From Candidatus Fermentithermobacillaceae bacterium (GTDB lineage: Bacteria; Bacillota; Sulfobacillia; Fermentithermobacillales; DUSS01): 64,000 bases of DNA. The number at the start of each line of letters is the position of its first letter. Positions within the stretch are counted from its first letter, which is position 1. Positions 8,439-16,824 of this stretch are shown piece after piece. The notes under the pieces were generated by a model, which did no database searches, was not told the DNA's origin, and worked only from the letters and a program-made list of their open reading frames with translations. The position numbers were made by a program, and so were the translations under genes. Location: the NCBI GenBank assembly GCA_020725645.1, contig DYEQ01000034.1, positions 43,474 to 107,473 of the forward strand, read 5' to 3'.

Positions 8439-9454
8439 GGCCTGAACCCTCCTTCTACGCTTTTCAAGAACAGAACCAAAAGCTTAACCACGCTCTCCAA
8501 ATCCTTTTTGGACGCCACTGAGACCGGAGAGTGGATGTAGCGGCAGGGCACGGACACCGACGCTACGGAACAGCCGCTCCGGGCAAGCTGAATGGCAGCT
8601 GCGTCGTTGCCGCCCGCTCCCGATTCTCTGAACTGCACCGGTATCCCGTTTTCCCTGGCTAGTCTAAGGAGCTCCTCAACCATCCTGCGGGACGGGATGG
8701 AACCCCGGTCCATTACAGAGAGAGCTGCCCCGCCACCCAATTTGGTAACCCACTGGTGTTCTTCGCAACCGGGCAGATCCGAGCAAATGGTGCCTTCCAC
8801 AGCTATGCCCATGTCGGGAGCTACTCCATAGGCAGCTACCCTCGCCCCACGGGTACCCACTTCCTCTTGTGCCGCGAAAACGCAGTATAGCTCGATTTTC
8901 TCCCACTTTTCCTTGAGGAGTTGGAGGAGCACCGCGCAACCCACTCTGTCGTCCAGAGCTTTGGATTTGACGAGGTCGTCCCCGATCTCTTCGTATTCGG
9001 TGTCGAAAACTATGTAGTCACCCACCTTGACCTTCTTTTCAGCTTCCTCTTTGGACTTGGCGCCGATGTCGATGGTCAGGGTGTGCCACGGGATGACTTG
9101 TTCCCATTCCTTCGGTTCCTGCATGTGTATGGCTTTCACGCCTATGACGCCCGGCACCCTTTCTTGCCCGATGAAGACCCGTTTGGATAGAAGGACCCTA
9201 TCGTCGATCCCACCAACCTTCTGGAACCTGACGAACCCGTTCTTTTCGATGGCCGTAACCACCAGGCCGACTTCGTCCATGTGGGCGTCTACCACAACCC
9301 TGGGGCCGGAACCTCCCGCCCTCACTATTCCGTTGCCCAATACGTCGGTCTGAGGTTCATACCCCATTTCCCTTACCCGAGTGATCACGGCCTCTCTAAC
9401 CTTCCCTTCGTGGCCGGATACGCCGGGCAAAGAGGCGAGTTCTTTCAGATCCAT
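8435..9454 (-). CDS. M42 family metallopeptidase, copy 2
   Basis: This is a 339-residue M42 peptidase. I place the start at the ATG 9454-9452 (MDLKELASLPG), which follows GGAGGG by 9 bases; a longer in-frame reading upstream is a shadow of copy 3. Motifs are VVDAHMDEVG, AAQEEVGTRGA and YIHSPVS. The Asp ligand seen in copies 1 and 3 (AVDVT, AIDVC) is replaced by Glu (AVEGTICSD), a known alternative in the family that may change metal or substrate preference. It overlaps copy 3 by 10 bases and copy 1 by four, so all three are co-translated and may form mixed shells. Confidence 0.92.
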   Translation of the reverse strand: MDLKELASLPGVSGHEGKVREAVITRVREMGYEPQTDVLGNGIVRAGGSGPRVVVDAHMDEVGLVVTAIEKNGFVRFQKVGGIDDRVLLSKRVFIGQERVPGVIGVKAIHMQEPKEWEQVIPWHTLTIDIGAKSKEEAEKKVKVGDYIVFDTEYEEIGDDLVKSKALDDRVGCAVLLQLLKEKWEKIELYCVFAAQEEVGTRGARVAAYGVAPDMGIAVEGTICSDLPGCEEHQWVTKLGGGAALSVMDRGSIPSRRMVEELLRLARENGIPVQFRESGAGGNDAAAIQLARSGCSVASVSVPCRYIHSPVSVASKKDLESVVKLLVLFLKSVEGGFRP

Positions 9455-10506
9455 TTGGTCAATCCCTCCACAAAGCCGGCGTCCACCGAAGCTATGAATC
9501 TTGCCAGTATCCTGCCGGCCTTTTCTATGTCGCCTATGGACAGCGTTTCGACGGAGGTGTGCATGTAGCGGAGAGGTATCGATATAAGACCTGTAGCTAC
9601 GCCTTCCCTGGCCATCTGCATAGCCCAGGCATCGGTCCCGGTCGGCCCCGGCGCCACCTCCTGTTGCACGGAAATCCCCAGGTCCGCGGCAGCTTTTGTG
9701 AGTCCCTCGTATACCTTGGGGTGGATGTTCCCACCCATGCACAAAGCTGGGCCCTTCCCCAGGGACTGTGTCCGCCACTCAGGTACTCCGGGGGTATCTC
9801 CTTGACAGACGTCTATTGCGATGGCCACCTCGGGGAAAATCCCGTACGACGAAACGGCCGCGCCTCGCAGTCCAGCTTCTTCCTGAGTAGTAGCCACAGC
9901 GTACACGTCGGCGGTGTACCGGTACTTCTTCAGTTCATCCAGTGCTACCAGGATCGCCGCCACTCCCGCCCTATCATCGAAGGACTTCCCAGCGACGAGA
10001 TCCCCCATGAGCTCCGTAAACTGCCTGTGGTACGTTACCAGATCTCCGACGGACACGAGTTCCCTCACTTTCTCCCCGGGGAGCCCCACATCGATGAAGA
10101 GATCCTCCATCTTGTAGGTTTTGGACATCTCATCCCTGGTCACGACGTGGGGAGGCTTGACTCCCACGATTCCGCGGAGCGGCGTCTTTCCGTGCACGAC
10201 GACTTCGTGTCCCGGAAGAATCCGTGGATCTACTCCCCCCATGTCGGTGAACCGGAGGAAGCCCCGGTCCTCTATTTTGGTGACCATCATACCCACTTCA
10301 TCCATGTGGCCGGCCAGCATGACCTTGGGGTTCCGGGTCTCGGCCTCACCGCGCTTTAGACCTATCAGGTTTCCGAGAGCGTCGGTTTTCACCTCGTCCA
10401 CGAGAGGCGCCATGAACTCCTTGACTATCGGGGCCACGGTGACGTACTCGAAACCGGAAATCCCCGGTGCCTCGGAAACCTTCTTTAAGAACGCCTTGAC
10501 ATCCAC
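9445..10506 (-). CDS. M42 family metallopeptidase, copy 3
   Basis: This 353-residue M42 peptidase starts at GTG 10506-10504 behind GAGGTG. Motifs are LAGHMDEVGMMV, TTQEEAGLRGA, AIDVCQGDTPG and YMHTSVE. The residue before the catalytic His is Gly rather than Asp or Ala, and the last His motif reads YMHTS instead of YIHSP, so this copy is the most divergent of the three. It heads the tandem set; the 121-base gap upstream separates it from the radical SAM gene and shows no strong terminator. Confidence 0.92.
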   Translation of the reverse strand: MDVKAFLKKVSEAPGISGFEYVTVAPIVKEFMAPLVDEVKTDALGNLIGLKRGEAETRNPKVMLAGHMDEVGMMVTKIEDRGFLRFTDMGGVDPRILPGHEVVVHGKTPLRGIVGVKPPHVVTRDEMSKTYKMEDLFIDVGLPGEKVRELVSVGDLVTYHRQFTELMGDLVAGKSFDDRAGVAAILVALDELKKYRYTADVYAVATTQEEAGLRGAAVSSYGIFPEVAIAIDVCQGDTPGVPEWRTQSLGKGPALCMGGNIHPKVYEGLTKAAADLGISVQQEVAPGPTGTDAWAMQMAREGVATGLISIPLRYMHTSVETLSIGDIEKAGRILARFIASVDAGFVEGLTKWI

Positions 10507-10627
10507 CAGCTACCAGCACCTCGCTTTCTCCTTGTAGGGGATCACTACCGGTTATTCTTCGCCTTCCGGAATTATCCTGCACACACCGGTCCTCCAAAAG
10601 TTCCGAACCTGACCCACGGACGGGCAA

Positions 10628-12016
10628 TTACCCCGCCAACATCACCGGAATCCCAGTTACGGCGGAGAAAGCCTTATAAGGTACTCCTGTAAGGTCTCTG
10701 CCCCACACATCGAAAGCTCTCGCCGGCAGGACCACCACGTCCGGACGCCAGTCTCCTGCGGATTCCTCAAATGCCATGAGGAAGTCGGAGAGTACCAAAA
10801 GCCCCGCTGCCAGTATGTTCCCTCCGAAGAAATCGGAGCGGGTCTCCGCGACCCTGACGTCGATATCCAGGCGGGCGGCCAAATCCCTGATAAGGGGTCC
10901 TGCCAGGGCCGAGGTGAGGATCAGGACCTTTCCGGCACGGGTCTCGAGGACTTTCGCTTCCCATTCCTCTACCTCGGAAAGGCCGAGGTCATCGTAGACC
11001 ACGAATCCCGGCGACTGGAACCTGCGCTTTTCCAGGGTAACCTCGAATGTCCCCCCTTCCCTGTATATGGTGAGCACCGGATTTTGGGCGTTCCTCGAAA
11101 GCTCCATTGCGTGCCTGCGGGAAAAAACGGTTGTTTTGTTAACCCTCAGTATCACGTCCCCAGCTTGGAGCCCGGCCTTCCTGGCCGGAGAACCTTTCAG
11201 GCATCCCTCCACCCTCGCCTCGAGACCGGACAGTTCCGGCGGGTCTGCGAGGACAGGGATACCGGTTCCGGCCGTCATGGCACGGGCGAGATCGCGTATC
11301 TCCCCCCATGCAGCTTTCGTGTCAGCTTTCCACAACGGGTGATACCGGGAAAAACCGGGAAGAAGTAGCCTGACCGACCGGGCGCCCAGTTCGATGAGAT
11401 AGCGTACGGTTCTCTCGACGTCTTCGATGCCGAAGAGGTCGGGGAGAGCTACGACCGACCCTTCGAATTCGACGCCTATGGACGCCATCGTTTCCACTTG
11501 GTTTAAGGTGTTACCCGGGTCCGGGTCCTTCATCCACTTGGACCTCAAGCCGGGGTCGGCCGTGTTGAGGGACAGAAGCGCGGTGACACCGAGCTCCTTA
11601 AGGAACCTGGACAGTTCCCCGGTGAGCAGAGTTCCGTTGGTGGTTAGCCGGATCTCCCGGTGCGGAAAGGTCTCCCTGAGAAGTCTCAGGATTTCGGGGA
11701 GACCTTTGTGAGTGAGAGGCTCCCCTTCGGTTACCCGCGTGACCGATTCCCCGATGGTGATGGGACCCCTTGATTCGTCCAGAAATGCAAGGTGTTGCCG
11801 GATATCCTCTATGGTCCTGGGAGCTATTGAGAACGCCTCGAGGCCGGGAGGGTTCCCCGCCGCGGAGCAGAAGGCGCATGAGAGGTTGCACCGGGAGGTC
11901 AGGGGCAGGATCCCGTTCTTTTCAGCTTGGTAAAGCAAGGCCTCGATGTGAGGAGGGGGAATTTTCGGCAGATCGATCTCCACCCCTTCTCGACCACCGG
12001 AATTCCCGGGCCTCAT
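10628..12016 (-). CDS. Radical SAM protein with internal PDZ and C-terminal DUF512-like domain
   Basis: The protein has 462 residues. The N-terminal radical SAM domain carries the 4Fe-4S motif C43-N-L-S-C47-A-F-C50, followed by a GEPL segment and LTTNGTLL typical of MoaA/PqqE-like enzymes. A PDZ-like segment follows at about 262-325 (GCLKGSPARKAGLQAGDVILRV). The C-terminus (about 350-462) resembles DUF512 (FFGGNILAAGLLVLSDFL). The well-known DUF512 proteins have the order PDZ, iron-sulfur/SAM-like, DUF512, so this is a rearrangement with a complete radical SAM domain in front. It shares four bases with tsaD, suggesting linked expression. The substrate is unknown; peptide or tRNA modification are both only inference. 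Confidence 0.75.
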   Translation of the reverse strand: MRPGNSGGREGVEIDLPKIPPPHIEALLYQAEKNGILPLTSRCNLSCAFCSAAGNPPGLEAFSIAPRTIEDIRQHLAFLDESRGPITIGESVTRVTEGEPLTHKGLPEILRLLRETFPHREIRLTTNGTLLTGELSRFLKELGVTALLSLNTADPGLRSKWMKDPDPGNTLNQVETMASIGVEFEGSVVALPDLFGIEDVERTVRYLIELGARSVRLLLPGFSRYHPLWKADTKAAWGEIRDLARAMTAGTGIPVLADPPELSGLEARVEGCLKGSPARKAGLQAGDVILRVNKTTVFSRRHAMELSRNAQNPVLTIYREGGTFEVTLEKRRFQSPGFVVYDDLGLSEVEEWEAKVLETRAGKVLILTSALAGPLIRDLAARLDIDVRVAETRSDFFGGNILAAGLLVLSDFLMAFEESAGDWRPDVVVLPARAFDVWGRDLTGVPYKAFSAVTGIPVMLAG

Positions 12017-13032
12017 GGTCGATTGTCCTCCCAGCTTTTAAGTTCGAGGTCGGCGACGGCGTTCACATCGTAACTTGCCACCTGATCTCGCTGCAAACGG
12101 AAGTAGCCACATGAGGCCACCATGGCGCCGTTATCGGTACAATATTGCGGCTCGGGTAGCAACACGGGAAGCCCGCATTTGTCGCCGAGTCTCTTGACGC
12201 GCTCCCTGACAAGCCTGTTCCTGGAAACCCCGCCCGTCACAGCTACACTCCTGGGACGAAATTCCGTGAGAGCTTCCTCGAGTTTCAGTTCAAGTACCTC
12301 TACGACGGCCTCTCTAAAGCTGGCGGATAGGTTCCTCACTGTTTCTTCGGTCTTTCCCGAAGACTGGATGGCCAAGAGAGCTCTGGTTTTTAGGCCGGAG
12401 AAACTCATGTCGAAAGGACCGCCGCTGACTTTCGGGATCGGGAAGTGAAAAGCTCGGGAATCTCCCTCCTCGGCGACGGCATCCACGTGGGGGCCCCCAG
12501 GATAATCCAGTCCGAGTTCGCGTCCGACTTTATCGAAGACCTCACCGGGAGCGTCGTCCTTCGTGATCCCGAGGACCCGGTACTTGCCGTGCCCTTCCAT
12601 AAGGATGAGGTCTGAATGCCCACCGGAAACCACGAGACATAAGAGGGGAAACTCGGGGACGCCCCGGTCCAGGAAAGACGAGTAAACGTGGGCTTCCAGA
12701 TGATTCACGGCGATGATGGGAATGCGGAGACCAGCCGCGAGACTTTTTCCGAAACTCACGCCCACGAGAAGCGAACCCATGAGCCCGGGACCTTGCGTGA
12801 CCGCCACCCCCGCGATTTCCCCCAGGGTTACACCGGCCTTTTGGAGAGCTTCGGTGAGAACCGGTATCATCATAGCAAGATGGTTCCTGGAAGCTATCTC
12901 GGGGACCACCCCTCCGTATCTCGAATGCAAATCCTCCTGGGAGGATACCACGCTGGACAGTACGCTAACCCCATCCCTAACTATTCCGATGGAGGTGTCA
13001 TCGCAAGATGTATCTATCCCCAGTATGAGCAA
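12013..13032 (-). CDS. tsaD: tRNA N6-adenosine threonylcarbamoyltransferase TsaD
   Basis: TsaD, the catalytic ASKHA subunit of t6A synthesis, transfers the threonylcarbamoyl group to A37 of ANN-decoding tRNAs. The protein has 339 residues with LGIDTSCDDTS at the N-terminus, the metal motif H111-L-E-A-H115, and the nucleotide-binding SGGHSDLILM. Its length is normal. It reads leftward, divergent from pyrF, and is coupled by an ATGA overlap to the radical SAM gene. Its partners tsaB and tsaE lie at 14716-16091 on the other side of the inserted pyrF. Confidence 0.96.
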   Translation of the reverse strand: MLILGIDTSCDDTSIGIVRDGVSVLSSVVSSQEDLHSRYGGVVPEIASRNHLAMMIPVLTEALQKAGVTLGEIAGVAVTQGPGLMGSLLVGVSFGKSLAAGLRIPIIAVNHLEAHVYSSFLDRGVPEFPLLCLVVSGGHSDLILMEGHGKYRVLGITKDDAPGEVFDKVGRELGLDYPGGPHVDAVAEEGDSRAFHFPIPKVSGGPFDMSFSGLKTRALLAIQSSGKTEETVRNLSASFREAVVEVLELKLEEALTEFRPRSVAVTGGVSRNRLVRERVKRLGDKCGLPVLLPEPQYCTDNGAMVASCGYFRLQRDQVASYDVNAVADLELKSWEDNRP

Positions 13033-13228
13033 TCTCGTCTCCCCTTCCGAAAGGCGCAGTCCGGATGGCGCTGATCCAGCCCGGTGCTCCGGCCCAGACG
13101 ATCTCTCAGTGTCCCCCGTGTCCTTCCTGCGGGCCGTCCGGCACAGCCGGAGCTCCGCATGAAGGATCTTCGTCCTGCGAGATAGAAGCGTAGTGTTGCC
13201 ATGGGGTATATTGTTCTTCCCGGGGCAG

Positions 13229-13257
13229 GTTATTCCTTCGACAAGTTATTCCTTCGA
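13229..13257. repeat. 13-bp direct repeat in the pyrF leader
   Basis: The sequence GTTATTCCTTCGA occurs twice, at 13229-13241 and 13245-13257, separated by three bases and ending just before the GAGGTGG ribosome site of pyrF. The 16-base repeat period (about 1.5 helical turns) could support paired protein binding, or an RNA element in the leader. No known pyrimidine regulator site is recognised. Confidence 0.5.
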
Positions 13258-13267
13258 GGTGGGACTA

Positions 13268-14203
13268 TTGGAGAACTCGCTGGATTTCGGAGGCTTCGCC
13301 GAAAGGGTCTCGCAGCGCGTGGCCGAACTTGATTCCAGGCTGGTAGTGGGTATCGACCCGGACCCTGATTTCTTAAACCCTCTTGCCCCCGGAATACGTG
13401 CGGCCTTTGGTGATGAGCCCGAAGCTATCCTGGAGCGGTTTTGCCGGACGGTGCTGGAGGCCGTAAAAGATCAGGCCGTCTGTGTGAAACCGCAGGCAGC
13501 CTTCTTCGAATCATGGGGACTGCCGGGCATGAGCGCGCTGGCGGACTGCATCTCCGAAGCCAGACGCGCGGGAGTACCGGTCATCCTCGACGCGAAACGC
13601 GGCGACGTGGGGAACACGGCAAAAGCTTATGCCAGAGCTTATCTCGACCCCTGTTCCCCCTTTTTCTCTGATGCCCTCACCGTTAACCCCTATTTAGGCG
13701 AAGATGCTCTTCGGCCCTTCGTGGAGGCAGCCTCGAGAAACGGGTGCGGCGTGTTCGTCCTGGTCAGAACCTCTAATCCCGCCAGCGGAACGGTCCAGTC
13801 GCTGCCGCTAAAAACCGGAGGAACCGTGGCGGAAAGCGTCGCTTCGATGGTTCGCCGGCTAAGCGAGGGTCTGACCGGGCCGTCGGGGTATTCGCCGGTA
13901 GGCGCCGTAGTGGGACTCACCCATCCCGAAGACGTCTTGAAACTCAGGATACTCATGCCCCGTTCCCTCTTGCTATTGCCCGGGTTCGGCGCCCAGGGCG
14001 GCCGGGCGGAGGATGCGTCTTGCGCCTTTCACCTCGGGGGGAAGGGAGCTCTCGTTTCAGCGTCCAGGAGCATAACGTCGAGCTTTCTCCGGGCAGGTGA
14101 TGGAGAACTCCTTTCTCACGAGCAGGTGGCCGAGGACATAAGGACCAGAGCTATCCATGCCCGCGAAGAGATAAATCGCGCAGCTCTCAGATCATCCACC
14201 TGA
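13268..14203 (+). CDS. pyrF: Orotidine 5'-phosphate decarboxylase, type 2
   Basis: PyrF converts OMP to UMP, the last step of de novo pyrimidine synthesis. The chosen TTG start (13268) follows GAGGTGG and gives 311 residues, beginning MENSLDFGGFAERV; an earlier in-frame ATG at 13193 would add 25 unlikely residues. The catalytic motif VILDAKRGDVGNTA and the substrate segment LLPGFGAQGG identify the longer type 2 OMP decarboxylase. It is an isolated plus-strand gene with no other pyr genes nearby, and its 3' end overlaps rimI tail-to-tail by 17 bases. Confidence 0.95.
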   Translation: MENSLDFGGFAERVSQRVAELDSRLVVGIDPDPDFLNPLAPGIRAAFGDEPEAILERFCRTVLEAVKDQAVCVKPQAAFFESWGLPGMSALADCISEARRAGVPVILDAKRGDVGNTAKAYARAYLDPCSPFFSDALTVNPYLGEDALRPFVEAASRNGCGVFVLVRTSNPASGTVQSLPLKTGGTVAESVASMVRRLSEGLTGPSGYSPVGAVVGLTHPEDVLKLRILMPRSLLLLPGFGAQGGRAEDASCAFHLGGKGALVSASRSITSSFLRAGDGELLSHEQVAEDIRTRAIHAREEINRAALRSST

Positions 14204-14693
14204 GCCGGTCCTGCATAGGGGGTTCAGGGCCGAGATTATACTTCCACATGATGATGGCGTCTTCGTTCGTGTCGCTGTAATACCCCTTTCTCATCCCCTT
14301 GGCCTCAAACCCGAGCTTGCGATACAGGTTCTGGGCAGCGATGTTGGATACCCTCACCTCCAAGGTCATCCGAGTCGCACCCATCTTGCGGGCTTCGTCG
14401 AAGCAGTAAGTCATGAGCTTTTCGCCTATCCCTTGTCTCCTGTGATCAGGATGAACTGCCACGTTGGTAATATGAGCTTCTTCCAGGATCACCCACATTC
14501 CGATGTAGCCTACGATCGATCGCCCTTTTCTCGCCACAAAGTACCTGGCGTAAGCATTGCCGGTGAGTTCGGACTCAAAGGCCCTTCTGGACCACGGGGT
14601 GGGGTACGAAACTGTTTCGATGCTGAGGACCTCGTCCAGGTCGTCCAGGGTCATCGGTTCGATGGTCACGTCCTCCGCGCGCATCTCGTCCAT
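14187..14693 (-). CDS. rimI: Ribosomal protein S18 alanine N-acetyltransferase RimI-like
   Basis: A GNAT acetyltransferase of 168 residues, carrying the acetyl-CoA loop VHPDHRRQGIGEKL and the RimI-like tail with LYRKLGFEAKGMRKGYY and EDAIIM. RimI acetylates the N-terminal alanine of S18; in Bacillota it commonly sits between tsaB and tsaD, as here. The start codon ATG follows AGAGGAGCGTGG and lies 22 bases after the tsaB stop. The 3' end overlaps convergent pyrF. Confidence 0.9.
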   Translation of the reverse strand: MDEMRAEDVTIEPMTLDDLDEVLSIETVSYPTPWSRRAFESELTGNAYARYFVARKGRSIVGYIGMWVILEEAHITNVAVHPDHRRQGIGEKLMTYCFDEARKMGATRMTLEVRVSNIAAQNLYRKLGFEAKGMRKGYYSDTNEDAIIMWKYNLGPEPPMQDRLRWMI

Positions 14694-14715
14694 GCTCCCA
14701 CGCTCCTCTGTTCAA

Positions 14716-15585
14716 TCAGACACGACTTTCCGTAACACCCCTCCGAGCGGGAGACTTCCGGTAATACCTGGGAAGGGCTTTTTCCGGAGGAACCGCTTTT
14801 CCCTGAAGGAACAACGCCCGCCCGATCCTAGCCAGCACCCCCGGACGGGGGAGAGCCAGATACGGGTCAGCCGGTAACAGAATCAAGTCCCTGGTCCAGC
14901 CCGAGCACGAGCTTCCCCTTCGACGCGCCCACTCTTCAAGAAGCGCCTGTGCGGCGTCTCCCAGACACAACATCTCCGCCGGGGACCCCGTTTCCGCGTG
15001 AACCTCTCTGATTCGTTCCGCCGCTTCATCCAGGAAGCACCCGAGACTCCTATCCCTTGCTTCCAACAATTCCCTCGCCCCGCCGCGTCCGTCCGTAAGG
15101 TAGAGAGCTGTAATGGCTGAGTCTCGGGAAGAACCGGCTGCGAGAAGAGCGCCCCCTTTCCAGCCCGCCATGGATATCCCGGCGGACAGTACAAAAAAAC
15201 TCGACACGGGCATTACCGGCTTCGACCAGGCCACCGCAAGTCCCTGGGCAGTTGCAAAGCCGATTCTGAGACCCGTGAACGACCCGGGACCCTCTGACAC
15301 CACGAGGCAGAGGATATCTGCGGGTCCTACATCCCCGAGCTTCATAGCTTCCAGGGCAGCCGGGAGAAGCCAGGTCGAATGAATTCTGGGTTTCTCCGCT
15401 GCGAGTTCCACCACCACCGTCTCGCCGCACATGAGAGCTACACCCGCGCGGACCGTGGACGATTCGATGGCCAGGACCGCCCCGGTGTCATGGGACTCCG
15501 AATTCGAGCCTTCCGGCGAACTCGACCGGCAGGAGATATCTTGGCCTTTCGTGGGACTCGCCCGGGCACGGGACCCGGAGATCAT
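14716..15585 (-). CDS. tsaB: tRNA threonylcarbamoyladenosine synthesis dimerization protein TsaB
   Basis: TsaB is the inactive ASKHA paralog that scaffolds TsaD and TsaE. The motif AVLAIESSTVRAGVAL marks the conserved start of the fold, followed by VSEGPGSFTGLRIG. The ATG at 15585 overlaps the tsaE stop by four bases (ATGA) and gives 289 residues, so about 36 unconserved Ser/Arg-rich residues precede the domain. No better start with a ribosome site lies nearer the domain, so either this extension is real or a non-standard start is used. The C-terminal half is larger than in many TsaB proteins. Confidence 0.9.
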   Translation of the reverse strand: MISGSRARASPTKGQDISCRSSSPEGSNSESHDTGAVLAIESSTVRAGVALMCGETVVVELAAEKPRIHSTWLLPAALEAMKLGDVGPADILCLVVSEGPGSFTGLRIGFATAQGLAVAWSKPVMPVSSFFVLSAGISMAGWKGGALLAAGSSRDSAITALYLTDGRGGARELLEARDRSLGCFLDEAAERIREVHAETGSPAEMLCLGDAAQALLEEWARRRGSSCSGWTRDLILLPADPYLALPRPGVLARIGRALFLQGKAVPPEKALPRYYRKSPARRGVTESRV

Positions 15586-16091
15586 TTGGAGGTCCCCCCC
15601 CGCCATCTTTCGATAGCTTTCCGGATTATCTGACCTTGGGACGGGATATCCCAGGATATCGTCATCTTACGGGCATTCGGATCTTCACAGTACTCCATAT
15701 CCACGCGTATCATGCCCGGTGTAGGGTCGCCAATCCGTTCCCCCCACTCCACTGCGAGGACGTCTTTCGGCCCGGCTTCCAGGGAGTTCCAGAACTCGGC
15801 CGCCTCGCTCGGATCTAACCTGTAAAGATCAATGTGTCTCAGCGTCGTGCGACCCGTGTAGATCTTTTCCAACACAAAACTGGGACTGGTCACATCCCGA
15901 AGAACGCCAAGACCCTTCGCCAGCCCTTTCACTAGCGTGGTCTTACCCGACCCCAGGGGACCTTCCAGAAAGAGGACCTCGCCGCCTTCGAAAAACCGGC
16001 CCAGTTCAAAACCGAGTTTCATGGTGTCCTCGGGGGAATCCGACACGACCGTGATGGAGCTTTCCCTTTCCCCTCTTACGGCCACCCGCAT
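15582..16091 (-). CDS. tsaE: tRNA threonylcarbamoyladenosine synthesis ATPase TsaE
   Basis: TsaE is the P-loop ATPase that resets the TsaB-TsaD complex after each cycle. I chose the ATG at 16091 (MRVAVRGERESS), which follows GAGGAG by 6-7 bases and starts 10 bases after the uracil-DNA glycosylase stop; it gives 169 residues. Walker A is EGPLGSGKTTLVKGLA; TSPSFVLEKIY and HIDLYRL are family hallmarks, and VEWGER contains the conserved tryptophan region. Confidence 0.95.
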   Translation of the reverse strand: MRVAVRGERESSITVVSDSPEDTMKLGFELGRFFEGGEVLFLEGPLGSGKTTLVKGLAKGLGVLRDVTSPSFVLEKIYTGRTTLRHIDLYRLDPSEAAEFWNSLEAGPKDVLAVEWGERIGDPTPGMIRVDMEYCEDPNARKMTISWDIPSQGQIIRKAIERWRGGTSK

Positions 16092-16101
16092 CCCACGCTC
16101 C

Positions 16102-16824
16102 TCAGGTTTCCCTGAGCAGGGGAATCCTGCCCTCTTTCTCATCGGAAAGCATTTCGATATAGACTTTCCTCAGCGCCTGAAAGTCTTCGAGCATAGGCTT
16201 TTTCTTGTTTTCATCCCGCAAGACAGCTGCAGGATGGTAGGTTACGAGATACTTACGGGAGTCCTTCGTCCACCACCTGCCCCTGTCCCGGGTGACGCGG
16301 ATCGAGGGATCGACCAGCGTCTGGGCGGAAAGAGCGCCCAGACACACCACAACCCTCGGGTTTATTATGCGTATTTGGGCCTTCAGGTGTGGAAAGCAAG
16401 CGACCACTTCATCGGGAAGGGGCAGCCGGTTTTCGGGGGGTCTGCACTTAACGATGTTGGCGATAAAGACGCTGTCCCTCTGGAAACCAGCGGATCTGAG
16501 CATCGCATCGAGGAAGCGCCCAGCTTTACCCACAAAGGGCCTACCCATCTCATCTTCGGTGGCACCCGGACCTTCCCCCACGAGCATGACGTGGGCCTGG
16601 GGATTGCCCTCACCGAAAACCACCCCCCGGGCCCCCTCCCTCAGCCGGCAGTCACGGCAAAGTGTGACTTTCTCCCTGAGGACTTCGAGGTCGTCCAGAC
16701 CTTCCCAAGCGTTTTCCCTGCAAGGGTGAGTTTCAGCGTGAAAAAGCGTAGGTTCGCTTCCGGGGGCGAACCCTTCTTCGGAGAAGAGCGGTACGAGAAA
16801 GGGAGATTTTCGTCCCTGCTTCAT
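16102..16824 (-). CDS. Family 4 uracil-DNA glycosylase (4Fe-4S)
   Basis: This removes uracil from DNA, an iron-sulfur glycosylase type common in thermophiles. The protein has 240 residues. Four cysteines (C56, C59, C127, C143) fit the 4Fe-4S ligand pattern. Motif A is GEGPGATEDEMGRPFVGKAG and motif B contains YHPAAVLR. About 45 N-terminal residues precede the usual domain start. It is coupled by four bases to the DUF483-like gene upstream and is followed by tsaE. Confidence 0.93.
   Translation of the reverse strand: MKQGRKSPFLVPLFSEEGFAPGSEPTLFHAETHPCRENAWEGLDDLEVLREKVTLCRDCRLREGARGVVFGEGNPQAHVMLVGEGPGATEDEMGRPFVGKAGRFLDAMLRSAGFQRDSVFIANIVKCRPPENRLPLPDEVVACFPHLKAQIRIINPRVVVCLGALSAQTLVDPSIRVTRDRGRWWTKDSRKYLVTYHPAAVLRDENKKKPMLEDFQALRKVYIEMLSDEKEGRIPLLRET

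Noticed and set aside
9455..9778. N-terminal extension of M42 copy 2 by 108 residues
   Set aside because: The extra part is out of frame within copy 3 and is rich in Arg/Gly/His as shadows are; the ATG at 9454 has a good ribosome site and matches family starts.
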